NCBI GenBank assembly: GCA_037179385.1
Contig: CM074187.1
Span: 15,811,450 to 15,875,449, forward strand
DNA from: Holothuria scabra
Lineage: Eukaryota > Echinodermata > Holothuroidea > Aspidochirotida > Holothuriidae
Direction of reading: 5' to 3'
Length of the DNA: 64,000 nucleotides
Shown here piece after piece: positions 37,927 to 51,600 of the stretch. The position numbers and the translations under genes are program-made. Under the pieces are notes generated by a model. That model worked only from the letters and a program-made list of their open reading frames with translations, did not search any database and had not been told where the DNA came from. The number at the start of each line of letters is the position of its first letter. The stretch's first letter is position 1.

Positions 37927-39674
37927 ACAAGAGCCCAAGGGCACTATGGTTCCTTGCATTAAAGATGATATTGTATTAAGGTAGTCCCAAGGTAAGGCAT
38001 AATTTGCACCTTTAACCCCAATGACTTTTGGCCATCACCCAAAAACATAGGGGCACATTAAATTTCAAAATCATACAAGCACTTGCCGTTTGAGAGAAAT
38101 GGAACACTAAACTTTTCAAATTATCACACTGCACACTGCCCACTTCCATGCGACAAATACATTTATCACCTTTCACTAAAATGTCATTTACTTGAGTTTG
38201 GGGTAGTATAGGAGGTTAGTTAATTGCCTTTTTGGTCAATCTCAACAATTCAAATCCAGACCTTAAAAAGAAGTCACAAAGGTCAAATACAGTCAAAGTA
38301 GATCAAAACTGATTTTAAATAAACACAGTCTCTTCTGCACCAAAGAAATTTAACAGTCATCTAGTCATTCCTGACCACCAAAATTTATGATGGATGACTA
38401 GAAATTATGTCATGGTTGTCCTTTAGACTACCCAATGTGTTTGCCTGAAAAGCAAAAATAAGGAAAAGCCCACAATTCTGCTACTAAAGGCAGCCCGATA
38501 GTGATTTATTACCACCAATTTCTTCTTCACAATTTAGCTAGAAGACCAAGAAACAAACATAGCTCTGTAGAATCTAATAAATGACTTTCAACTTGACCTT
38601 TTAACCTAAAGAGGGTGTTAGAAACAGCATTGTAGTCCCTAGGGTAAAAGCAGAGGTAAAGAAGAGAAACTGCTTTCATATTTTACTATTGAAATTGGAA
38701 TCTTAGCTTGCACTGTGAATAACTTTATTCAATACTGTATGTGAGGAAAAGGTTGTTTTTAAAAATAATTGCATTACTGTCCTGATTGTTAACTAAACTG
38801 CTTTTAGACTGAGAGGGGGTTATAATTCTTCTTTTCTTTTATACATTGCATTTGTCTAATGGCATTAAACTTCAGCTGGACTTTTAAACCAATTGAACAA
38901 AGACCCAAAGAGTCTTCACGTGCACTTTACTTAGACGAACACAACTTTCCATTATTTCCACTATGTTACTTGGTTATTGAGTAATTGCACCGCATACCTG
39001 GCATTGCAATAGGCCTACATATGACCTACATGTACACACTAGCCTGTCATTTAAATGTCAGTAACTCAAGTAACGAACATTGTAGGAGGGTAGTGTAATA
39101 GCCTTTTTGGTTCGTCTGATCAAGACAAATCTTGACGTCACAAAAAAAGTCTCAAAGGTCAAAAGGTCAAATGAGGTCAAGTGAGGTCAAGGGGGGTCAT
39201 CACGTGCATTTCACTTAGACAAACACAAATCTCCATTACACCACCCCTCTAAAATGTTTCAGTGGCAAGATATCAATAAAACATTACTTTTTGACCTTTT
39301 GACCCTTTCCAATTATTTTGGTTAATGTACCAACATTTTCACCTCCTACCAATCTAACTTATCCTAAAATGATGCCACTGCTTGAACAACGGATACTGAG
39401 TTACAGCTACTAACAGAAATTCAGTTTTTGGCCTCTGGTGATCACCAGTGACCTTTGACCTCCACCAAAAACGATAGGGCACATCTACTCCACAACATCT
39501 ACATACATACCAAGTTTGAAAAAAATTGATCACTCGGTTATTGAGTTATCGCACCACATACCTCGCATTCCAATCCGTCACATACACACACACACACACA
39601 TACACACACGCACACACACATACATACGCCAAGGTGACTGCATAGGTTCCTTTGTTACACAAGGAACCAAAAAA
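37927..39674 (+). mobile_element. Family B minisatellite-type element
   Basis: It starts with a mini-hairpin GCCC-AA-GGGC followed by CTATGGTTCCTTGCAT. It ends with a CA/TACA tract (39580-39627) and GGTTCCTT-loop-AAGGAACC plus AAAAA. The 5' GGTTCCTTG is complementary to the 3' CAAGGAACC. The core is less repetitive than family A but retains TGACCTTTGACCTCC (39449) and a cluster of AGGTCA half-sites (39154-39198). Confidence 0.65.
39154..39198 (+). promoter_or_regulatory. Cluster of AGGTCA half-sites (DR2, DR4, DR4)
   Basis: Four AGGTCA words run in the same direction with 2-, 4- and 4-base spacers, plus a fifth GGGTCA. Such spacings are bound by nuclear receptors with RXR partners in animals. 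Activity here is unproven. It lies in the family B element, about 1.7 kb downstream of the PSMA2 stop. Confidence 0.4.
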
Positions 39675-40867
39675 CATGTAATCATACTTCACAATGAACA
39701 CAACATGTGTGCAGTATTTAAGATGATGCACGGCACTGGTGCTTGTTGCTCCATAATGATAAATACAACTTCTTTCAGGTATTCCTCATTTTCTTGCTCA
39801 AATATTCAAAGTGGAAGATTTTTACAAGATGTTTTTGAGCTTCAGAGACTTACTGCAGGGAGTTGTAAGTGATGAAGATCCACTGCTTGTCTTTCATTTC
39901 AGACTTGCAGCAATTTGAAGCTGTGAGAGACAAAGATTCAGTGATTGTCTCTCATTTAAAAGTAGATGTTCAGCTTATGCTCTGTACTGTCTGGCTTTTG
40001 AAGATCGTTTACACTTAGGGCCTGTAAAACTTTGAAGACCATGTGTTGGTCTGCTATATAATGGGATGATTTCACACCATTGCTGTTATACTGCTGGTCT
40101 TCACTTGAAGTCAAATTTATTTCAACTTTTCCCAGGTACCTGTTTACAAAAGGATAGTAATTTTTAAATTACTGTCTTTAATCATGAAAACAGCCCCCTC
40201 CCCTGCCCTGTTTCAGGGACAACCTAGAATTTTTTCTTGAAAGAAGTTGGCACTTGAGACAATTCAAGAAAAAATACATTCCCTTTGTAGGAAAAATTAG
40301 AACAATAACTAACTTCGAAGAGCATGAACAGTCATTTTGCCTAAATTTTTACAGTTTAATATCTATTTTCTCTGTTACAGGATTTCTGTTCTTTGAAATC
40401 AGACATTAATAAGTGAGCAGCTAAATGATAAGAACAATGAGATCTATCAGACTTTGGTACCATAAAACGATTAAGTTATTGTACAGAAAAGTTCTGCCTC
40501 TCACAGTTCTCTGTTCAAGGTACAGTCAGCAGATCTCTACCTCGACTTACCTACGAACAAGTTGTTCCTTGAGATGAGACAGTAAAAGATAATGAGGACT
40601 GAAAATCGTTAAAAATGAAATCTTTGAACACTTCTCAATTATCACAAATTTAGCTTCAGCCAACTTCATATCTTGCAAAAAGGACCATGGATCGAAGGAG
40701 CAACACTCATTTGTTCTTTCTCAATGCAGGTCTCAAAAGAACAATTGCTTTGAACTTGCAAAAGGCATTCATGCTGCCCTCACAGTGGGGGCAGCAAGTG
40801 ACATATACAGTAATTGTAGAGTCTGTAAGTTCAGTCCAAAGAAAAATAAAGACAATTTTGATAACAG
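39675..40867. other. Downstream of PSMA2
   Basis: AT-rich, may hold the PSMA2 3'UTR. No coding sequence recognised. Confidence 0.45.
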
Positions 40868-40984
40868 CTAGGCAATAGATGCTAGATAGTCTTTGATTTC
40901 CGATGGCTCAAGTCTTCGGAATCCATTTTCATTACTGATGCCAATCTCAATGTTATCTTCATTCATTTGTCCTTCAAAGCTTTC
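40868..40984 (-). CDS. PSMA2: PSMA2 coding exon 5
   Basis: The exon encodes [35 protein letters not shown] and TAG at 40870-40868. The acceptor TTTTCAG adjoins 40984. It lies 4.5 kb downstream of exon 4, the gap being filled mostly by the family C minisatellite element. Confidence 0.96.
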   Translation of the reverse strand, partial: ESFEGQMNEDNIEIGISNENGFRRLEPSEIKDYLASIA

Positions 40985-42620
40985 CTGAAAATTTAAATTA
41001 ATAGCATTATTTTACGACATACAGGAAAAAATACTAATCAGCAGTTACACAACAAAAAAGAACCAGGATGCAAAACTATTTATAAAGTACTCTGATGACA
41101 TTCAAAGCTTTCTGTGAAAAAAAGTTGCTCATGAATGATACCTTTAACAGATGTAAGCCTAAAAATCTGTTGCCTTTTAATTTGAAAGTCTCTTTGTACA
41201 GAAAACAACAAGCTATCTAGCTGAATTTGAAAGTAAAACTTGAGAGTAGGACACATTTATCAAAACCTCACATAAAGCAACACCATTCCTGTTAGCTTTG
41301 TATTTTTTGACTAATTTTACTTCCACAAAGTGAAAAACAAAGGTGTACAAATTACTTTTTATACAGGTTGACCTCTGCTACTTCCTTCATGTATTACTTT
41401 CAAAAGTAGTAAATTCATTTGATATTTTTCTACAGAACCACATGTTGGAATTAAACAAAAATTCACTGGAATGCTTATATTTGACTTCCTCTTTTATTCA
41501 TAAAATGAAAAACTTCAAAAACATTCCTTTTCAAAATTTTGGGGAAGTTTTTATGCATACATAACAATGGCAGGAAGAATACGCCTATGTGGGGAGGCAT
41601 GGTAAGACAAAATGTATAAATCAATGCCAATGCAGTAATGAGAGTATGTTCATCCTTAACTAAAAAGCCAAAAGGCTTAGTGATTCCTTGCCATAAGATA
41701 TATATTGTAACAAACATGAATTGCCCACATGACAAACATGAGATCCCACACAGTTATCCTAATTGAGATATCATGTTAGAAAGGTCAAAACCTTTTGAAA
41801 TTTTGTAACCCAAATAAACTTTCACCTCCACTTAATAAAACAATAGGGATAACCTACCCTACTGTATATGGCCATCAACATGCTACATATGAACAACTCA
41901 CAAGCTAAGAATGGGATCCCTCACAGTCATCCTTCTTTAAATATCATCTCTATAAAGTTTTGACCTTTTGTGACCCCAAATAACCTTTGACCTCTACAAA
42001 CAAGAGAAAACTCCCAAACCGATATGATGCTGCAGGTAACGAATTGTATTGGGTCGCGTCTAATAACTTGATAAAGAAATGAACATTTATTTTTAATCAA
42101 AATTATAGAACTTTATTTTGTTGAGTTTTAGCTATAGGGGCAGCTCTTTTGTATTTTATTTTTTTTGAATGCCTTTCCCAATGGCTATGATGTCCTTGAA
42201 AATTAACAAAAACTGATAACCCTTTTAAACCGGAATCTAACAAGACTTGTTACTTTGCTTTTTGTCTACTTGAAGACACAACACACAAGTTTCCCTTGTT
42301 TGATACACAGTAGGCAATAGTATAAAGTTGCTTTGATTACCTGAACTACTTTAGTATAAGCCTTGCTCAGAGGGCTAAATAGAAGCAGACACTGTTTGTT
42401 CAGTAAATGGTTCAGTCCATTGAGCACCTGGCTCTACAGGCTGTATGATATTCTGTCCAGACACTTTGGTTTGTACTGGCACTCAACTGTGATAAATTAT
42501 GTCAGATAGCAGTGACCAGTTTGAATAGAGGTACATGGTCAGTTACAATTTGATTTATCCAATCAAGCAATCACTGTTCATGCTGACTCAAAGGTATTTG
42601 ATCCAATGAACAGTACTTTA

Positions 42621-42654
<34 letters not shown>

Positions 42655-45600
42655 AATTGTGGAATAAGGGGAAATTTTTGGGCAAAATATCAACGTAAGG
42701 GGGAAATTACCGTTAGGGGGAAAATTTACGTTCCCCTTTACGTTTTCACACACTGTTTTAATGGGAATACGGTAGTGTATAGTAAAATATATATGGGGGT
42801 ACGTAATATACCTAATTACTTCAATGTTGACCAAATTACGGACTCCTATCTGTTAACACGTACAACAAATTTATATAGATATATATATATACTAAAGTAC
42901 TGTTCATTGGATCATATACATAGATATGTATATAGATATATATATATATATATACTAAAGTACTGTTCATTGTATCATATATATAGATAATTCGGCACTT
43001 AGGGGGAAAGTTGTTGTTGAAAAGTCAACCTTAAGGGGAAAAAATTTTGGGGGCAAAATATAAGTTTCGCCGTTACGTTTCTACACACTTTTTCCATAGG
43101 AATACGTAAACGGACAAGAACGCCCTCCTAGATTTACAAAGTAGGTACAATTACTTCAAAGTTGTCAAATTTACGGACACCTAGCTGTTAACACGAACGG
43201 ATGGCTGGCCATTGAAATAACGTTGTTTATATTTTTAGACATTAGGGCGAATACTTTTTCTTATGTATTGCATTGTTATTTTTTCGCCCTATGTACGTGC
43301 AGATATAACAATTTCCCCCTAAGGTGGGAATTAGCATGCCTAAACAAAGATCTTGGTGTTTTGAGCCACTTCCCTTCTGTGGTTTACAGGGAAGCCAGTA
43401 CTGTTTAACATTCTCGATAGGATTTGTATTGTTTTTTTTTTGTTTTGGTTTTTTTCCTGTTGTTTCTAAATTTTTCTTCACTCCACATAGACGCTGATGA
43501 CAAAGACAGGTGTCTTTGATATATACGTTTCTCTTATCTTGTATGTGCTCTAATATTGTCATATTTGTGGTGTTTTCTACTTATTCTTTTATATTACATG
43601 GAGCATACATGGACTTACTTATATAATATATATATATATATATACATAAACATGACGGAGAAACTGTAAAACAACGGTGCTACAGAATTGAAAGGATGGA
43701 TCTCCGAGGAGATACAAATAATGGAATGCTAGAATTTAGATAAATTAAACAGCCAACAGGTTTGAAGTAGAGCTTTCGAGGAATACTACCTCTTTATATA
43801 TATATATATATTTTATAAAACAAATGACCTGTGGTATATTTAATTAATCAATTCCAATTTCCAATTCATGCATGCTCACATATGCTTATGTGGACAGTTA
43901 GCAGCATAAGGTTTGTAAAATAATAATTTTTGACACTAAATTTAATGTTGTCTGCAAGTTTTCTTTCACGTTATCAAAGAGACAATGTTGGTACTTCTTA
44001 AAAGAAATTCTTGTGCATCACACAAAGCAGTTGATCTGTTCAAAGTTTATACTTATGAAGTCAGAACAGTCCTCTGCTTTGTGTGCACAGAAACCCCTTT
44101 CAATCTTTTCAAACTATGGCCCCAAATGACCATCATACAGCCTTTGTTTGAACTCACATGCTCCAGACACAGATACTGCAGGAACTTCCATTTAACAGTA
44201 GGAAATGAGTTTCATGAAAATCTTTTTATACTTGTGGCAAAATCAGCATATCCATGCCAAACATCCCTCACAGTTGCCCTTCTTGAGTTGTAACTTGTTT
44301 GAAAAGTTTGAATGTTTTGACCTCTGGTGACCCTAAATGACCTTTGACCTCCATCCAAAAAACAATGGGGATCATCTACTCAATACAGGCAATCCACATG
44401 GTTAATATAAGATCCCCCACAGTAACCCATCTCGAGATACAGTGTTTACAAGGTTTTGATGTTTTGTCCTCTGGTGATCCCAAATGGCCTTTGGCATCCA
44501 CCAAAAACAAAAGGGATCATTTATTTAATATGAACAATCTACATGCTATGTATGAGATCACTCACGGTAACCCTTCTTGAGATACAGAGTTTACAAGATT
44601 TTGACCTCTTTACCTCTGGTGACCCCGAACGACCTTTGACCTCCTCCAAAAACAATAGGGATCATCCACTCAATGTGGGCAATCTACACGCCAAGTATGG
44701 GATCTCTTGGAGTTACCCTTCTTGAGATATTGTGTTTACAAACGGGTGTCACACACACATACACACTCACATACTTGTAAATGTTGTTTATCCGGGACAC
44801 AGTATTTAACAGAGATGCCAACATTAACATCCAGAAATCACGGAGGTTTCACACAGGAATCAGGGATATTTTTTAGAATTACATGCAACTCAATGGGGGA
44901 AAAGCTTATCTGAATCAGGGAGATTGTCATATTTGCTAGTTGAAATGGAGAAAATCCTTGAATTTTCAGGGAGTCTCCCTGAGAATCAGGGAGAGTTGGC
45001 ACCTCTGATTTAACCTTTCAACCAGGGACGGGCTGTAGAATGGTCTAGTAGTTTGTTTACTTCTAGTAAATGATGTGCCTTGGTGCAACAGAAGAGGAGG
45101 GAACTCAAAATATTTTCAATCAATATTTATCTAAATAACTGTAGGTGTATAGGATTCTCCACAGAAAACAGTTGACGTAACGTGATACACACATGTATTT
45201 GCAACACGGATGGAAAACACCCCTATCACAGTGGGAACTGATGTTACATTGTCTTTATTTCAATAGATATTTTCATGGAGACATCATTTAGCACTAAGGG
45301 GCTATTTAAAACTGATTTAAAACGAGGACTGTCCCCTGTGTATGTGAGGTCCCCGATCAGTAGGTGTGTATTCACCAAAATGTCCCTGGTTGACGGCGTT
45401 TGTCAACAGGTGCACACAAACACATGACATCACCATTGCAGATTCCTTGCCTGCCTTCTCCAAGGAATCAAAAAAGCCCTCAGAACTAATACTCATTTGG
45501 GATCAATCTTTTACAATGTCAAATTTTTACCTTGAGTGTTAGTATTGCTGTATGTACTGCATCTTCCAGCTCAAGGTCCTCATTGTAACGTTTTTCAAGG

Positions 45601-48600
45601 AATGTCTTTCCATTGATGTGATTCTTCCCCATGGCAGTAGCTTTCCAAGGGAAATAAGCACCAGATGGATCACATTGAAATAAGAATGGCTTTTTGTCAT
45701 CCTCATCCCAACCAGCCACTAAAAGTGAGACTCCAAATGGTCTGACTCCTCTAGAGAGTAGAATGAAAGGGAACGTTAACCTTTCAAAACACATTCAATG
45801 GTACATGGCTCACATCTATTACTAACAGAAGACATACAGAAGACCTCACTCTGTTGTGATGTTGCTGTAGGAATGACACTTACCTCCAACTTGACTTACA
45901 ACAAATATCCACAATGACTAAGATAGGCATTTAAGATTACAAAATTTCTCCACTAAACATGCAATTGGGAAAAGAAAATCATTGTCCTTTTCTTAAAATG
46001 ACATAGACTAATATGCAAGCCGTTTGGCTCAAAAGAAGGGTTTTAATGTATAGCTTTTAATAGAGCTACTGTAGGGCATCCATAAACAATCGAAGGTCAA
46101 AATAATGGAATGAAAAATAAAGCAATCGCATGCCTCAAAATTGAAGGCCTGTGGAAATGAATGAAACTTTCACCAGAGCGCTTGAGAATATGTTGCCCTT
46201 TAACACATCAAACATAACTTTTGTTCTGGACTATTATTTTAATAGGTTATAATAATCAACACTTTACATACAGCGGCTGTAGTTCAGCAGAGTGAGCTAT
46301 CATTGTATGAGTGAGTGCAACTTCATACATTTTTTTTGGACTCCTTGCACCAAAGGCACAAACTTCCAAACATGGGAGCCATTCAAGTCTTTTCAGTAGG
46401 AAACACATTGGACAGTCTTTTTCTCTAATGAATTGCACACATGTTTGTAAATATTCTTACCCAGTTTGTGTATATTCTTGCATTACTGAAGCTACTCTCT
46501 GAACCAACTGAGATGTTGGAATCTGTTCTTGATATGTCAGAAAATAAACCTGAGCTATCTTCCTTGCTCTCCTCACAAGTAACCTGTATAATTAAAATTA
46601 TTGAAAGAAAAAGGAAAATAAAACACTTGGAATTACTTATTTAATGTGATAGTCTATTACATTTTTCTTTTCCTTCCAAGTTTAATCGAAGTATCTTTCA
46701 CGACGTGCCCAAACTTTTACCAAATATACACCAAAAAAAAAGTGATAACTGAATACTTGTAAAAGTTTATTTTCACTAGGGTTTACAACTGAATTTGTTT
46801 TTAGACATACTGTACAGTAAATAGCTTCTTACCTGTAATCTGGCCCCATACCACTGTAAACCATTCCAATGTTCTTGGTAATCATTTCAACTTTATGGAC
46901 ACTACCTTCATCATACAACGAAGATTTGTGTTTCTTTTCTGTTGCAATAACGACACCATTTGATGCTTTGATACCAACTGAGGGGGCTCCTGCTGCCACA
47001 GCACTCAAGGCATATTCAATCTGAACAAGCTTCCCTGAAGGGCTGAAAGAAGATATACAGAATAAAAAGTTATTCAGTGAATGTGCATTACTCAGCAGCT
47101 GAAAAGATTAGTAAGGGAGTTCAGTAAGCCTAAATGTTCTAATTTGCTTTTAGTTCCCATTTTCAGTTCTCAATTTACTCCAAAATAAAGGTACTATACC
47201 TTCCACCTAAGTAAAATTAAAGCAAGCAAATTCTGAAAAACCAGAATGCAAAAAAGCATTGAGGTTCCAATTATATACCAATGTCTAGATTCAAAATAAT
47301 GCTACTGTGTCTCATATCTTCTCAGTCAAATGATATACAAACATGATTGAAAAATAATTTTGTGTTATTCCAGATGACCTTTGACCTCCTCCAACAACAA
47401 TAGGGCCCATCTTCCAACCATGATATGTCTCTTACCAAATATGAGATGTACTTATTAAAGTTATCTATCTTGAGCTACTGTGTTAACTAGGTTTTCTGAG
47501 TTTGGAAAAAAACTCCACCAAAATAACAAAAATTACCTCATTCTACCGTACACTGCCCGAAGAACTCCTTCATCTGATGTAGTTACTCATGTTTAATGTG
47601 ATGAGAGCATAAACTAGGTTATTAGGTTATTTTGCTGTGTTTGTAACTTGACCCAACTTAACGTCTTTTTCAGGCAGGTTAGGTCAACAAGTGAAACAAG
47701 TTTTGCACGGTACTGTGTGTAAGGCTCCAAAACGCCTTACTGCTGAGCGGACTCCATTGCTCAACACTTCTGTGCTACCCTGTTGATTCGCACAAAGGAC
47801 TTAACTATATGGCTTGCTATGTAGGTAACAATACGTTACTGTACAAAGTCAATAAAAATGGTTGCATACTACACATATATGCAAAGTGCATCAATGCCGG
47901 TGCCATTTCGAGATTAACAAAGATTAACGAAGAAAATTTTTAATTAAGTAGAGCTCTCTTAAGGCCAAGGGAATAAAAAAGTCATACTGTAGAATACCAT
48001 TTGGGTGATTAAATAAAACACACTTTTTTTTTCATTATTCATTTTTTGGCAATGCTGGTAATTACAAGCAAGTACCCATGTATAAATAAATAATAATATG
48101 TACAGGTACATATGAAGGAAAGAGCCAAAAATGCACTTTTTACTAAGTTCTTTTTATGTTCTCTTCTGTACAGGTTCCTGGGTGCACTCATTGCACTGGG
48201 GGAAGGTGCTTTCATCATCAGCTACTCCCTCCAAATACTCTACACAGTAGATGCATACTGATTCATTGCCACAGGGGTACAGTACAGCTCACATTCAATT
48301 GGACATGTCTACGCGCAGAGCAAAGCACAGAAAGGCAGAAACAAGCAGAGCAAAGCTGAATCAGGACGATACAAAAATGCCGCGCAGACACTGAGTAGAC
48401 ACTGAGTATAATCCCCAACGTTCCTCTGCGCAGATAAACCTCATTGTGTTTGCACAATAGTCAGAATATTGATCTGTATAGGTTTGCTCACTCTTTCCCA
48501 GTCGTTTTGAAAGAATATGAAAGTAATTCACGAACACAGCCTGCTAGAATTGCTGTGTTAGCGCTGGGAGGGTTAGAGGCGGCCTATGTTGTGATTTGGT

Positions 48601-51600
48601 ACAAATGAACGGGGGAATCGTACCGTAGACCGGGAACTTATGCAATCCCGAAATTGTTTAACATATCCTGTGCGGTAAATGTTACGGCGGGGATTCCGTG
48701 CCTTTGAATCATTTCAGCGGTCAATGTTCAAATAAAAACATTAAGGGGACGGCGATGTTCAAACACCACAATCACGACGCTCAAAAAATCATCACGCCTA
48801 CGAAAAAAAAATGTTTAAAATGTTAACGACCTCATGTAAGGTGTAGACAATCTATCATGTCATTAATTTATTTTAAAAATAGTGATACAACCTTTGCTTT
48901 GAAAACTTGAGTGTACCCCAACAAGCAAAAATGGCTGTGACCGGCTGGAAGAAAACAAATTGGTTAGAAATTTAGGCCTCAAACCCCATCCAACTTGTTC
49001 CATGTTAAGTACTGGCACATAAGGTGCAAAGATAACACTTGGTCACACATAGTTGGTTTATAAAACCAGAATGCAAAAATGCATTGAGGTTTCGATGAAA
49101 CACAAATGTTACATTTCAAAGAGTGCCATCATGCACCATTATCTTCTCATTCAAATGTTATACTAGCAAGTTCAAAAAATAATTTTGTCATTCCAGATGA
49201 CCTTTTGACCTCCATAAAAGCCATACATAGCTAGAATGACAAACAACAGACAGACAAATGGACAAACAGCTATCTTGAGAGATCACATTTAAAAAGGTTT
49301 CCAGCCTTTGACCCCTGGAGGCCCAGATGACCTTTCATCTCTGCCAAAAACTATGGAGACCATCTTCTAACCACAATGCATCCACATACCCAAATATAAA
49401 AACTATCCAAGTTTCCTATCTTGAGATATTGCATAAGCAGGATTTTCAGACTTGGACCAGCAGTGACCCCAGATGACCATAGAACTCCATCAAAAACATT
49501 ATGTACCACTTCCTGATCATAACCCATCCACATAACAAATATGATATCTATCAAAGCTACTTAACATGAGATATCACATAAACAAGGTTTTCAGACTTTG
49601 GCCCCTGGTGACCCCAGATGACCTTTGACCTCTGCCAAAAGCAATAGGGATCATTTACTGACTATAATGCATCCACATACCAAATATGGAATCTATCCAA
49701 GTTACCTATCTTGAGATATGCTGTTAACAAGGCTTCAATACTTTGACCCCTGGTTACCCCAGATGACCTTTGACCTTCACCAAAAACAATATGGACCATC
49801 TCCTGACCAAAACCCATCAAAATACTAAATATTAAATCTATCCAAGTTACCTATCTTGAGATATCCTGTTAACAAGGCTTCAATACTTTGACCCCTGGTG
49901 ACCCCAGATGACCTTTGACCTCCACCAAAAACAATAGGGACCATCTCCTGACCATAACGCATCCACATACTAAATATGACATCTATCCAAGTTACCTATC
50001 TAGAGATACTGTGTTAACAAGATTTTCAGACTTTGACCCCTGGTAACCTCAGATGACCTTTGACCTTCACCAAAAAGCAGTAGGGACATTTACTGACTAT
50101 AGTGCATCCACATACCCAAATATGAAATCTATCCATGTTTCCTACCTTGAGATATTGCCCTAACAAGGCTTTCATACTTTTACCCCTGGGGATCCCAGAT
50201 GACCTTTGACCTCCACCAAAAACAACAGGGACCAACTCCTGACCATAACACATCCACATACTAAATATGACATCTATCCAAGTTACCTATCTTGAAATAT
50301 TGTGTTAACAAGATTTTCAGACTTTGACCCCTGGTAACCCCAGATGACCCTTGACCTCCACCAAAAACAATAGGGACATTTACTGACTATAGAGCATCCA
50401 CATACCCAAATATGAAATCTATCCATGTTTCCTACCTTGAGATATTGCCTTAACAAGGTTTTCATACTTTTACCCCTGGGGACCCCAGATGACCTTTGAC
50501 CTCCACCAAAAACAATAGGGACCGACTCCTGACCAAAACGCATCCACATACTAAATATGACATCTATCCAAGTTACCTATCTTCAAATATTGTGTTAACA
50601 AGATTTTCAGACTTTGACCCCTGGTGACCCCAGATGACCTTTGACCTCCGCCAGAAACAATAGGGGCTATCTCCTGAAGATAATAACATCCACATACTAA
50701 ATATGAAATCTATTCAAGTTTTCTACCTTGAGATATTGTGTTAACGAGATTTTCAGGCGTTGATCCCTGGTGACCCCAGATGACCTTTGAACTACCCCAA
50801 AAACATAAGGCACCATCTACTGACTATAACGCACCCACATACCAAATATGAAATCTATCCAAGCTTCCTATCTAGAGATATTGTGTTAATAAGGTTTTCA
50901 GACTTTGACCCCTGATGACCCCAGGTGACCTTTGACCTCCACCAAAAACGATAGGGTTCTTCCTCTCAATATGGCGCATCTATGTACCAAGTTTGAAAAC
51001 TGTCATGCATTCCTATCTTGAGATATCGTGTTAACAAGCAGTGTCACAAACACACACACATACACACACATACATACATACATACATACACACGCACGCC
51101 ATCATGATTGCATTGGTTTCTCTTATCATCGAAACCAAAAACGCTAAAATGTCAAAAATGTCATATTCCTCCAAAAGAGTGGAATTTAAAGCTTTTGCTT
51201 AAATCATGCATATATTGACATGATGGGTGCTATTCCCGAAAAATAAAGCATTTCACCGACTTGGTAACATCAGATAGTGAACCGCCTACCCCCCACTTCA
51301 CTTTATTATGCTTCTCTTTTCCTCGGAAAATGAGACGTAGGTTAGATGCACTGAAAATTCGGAATGGAATCTCTGACGTATACCGAAAGGAAATACTTGT
51401 ACATCCTTTCGTCCCACAAAAGCGGGACTTTAAACACTTGAAAATAGTCGGTAAGATTTGCAAACTAGAACGAATGTATATGTGATATCTGCACAACCAG
51501 TTGGCCTAAAGCCATTGTCCAATCAGCTATCAGAATTCAGGGATTTTTCTTTCACGTCCGGAGAGGTGTATATAAGCTGTGAATAAACCGTGCTCTGGCA

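Larger units (their letters stand above)
41661..45476 (+). mobile_element. Family C minisatellite-type element, interrupted
   Basis: It starts with mini-hairpin AGCC-AAAA-GGCT followed by TAGTGATTCCTTGCC, and ends ATTCCTTG-loop-CAAGGAAT plus CAAAAAA at 45441-45476. The 5' GATTCCTTG is complementary to the 3' CAAGGAATC. Core units are at 41700-42005 and 44240-44745, with a CA tract at 44747-44772. The core is split by an AT-rich insertion (about 42010-44240) and the tail by an inverted-repeat element (44811-45007). It fills much of PSMA2 intron 4. Confidence 0.6.

Noticed and set aside
49351..50549. Minus-strand frames of 67-88 codons with repeated [14 protein letters not shown] peptides
   Set aside because: Same cause: translation of the minisatellite core, no start or codon evidence.
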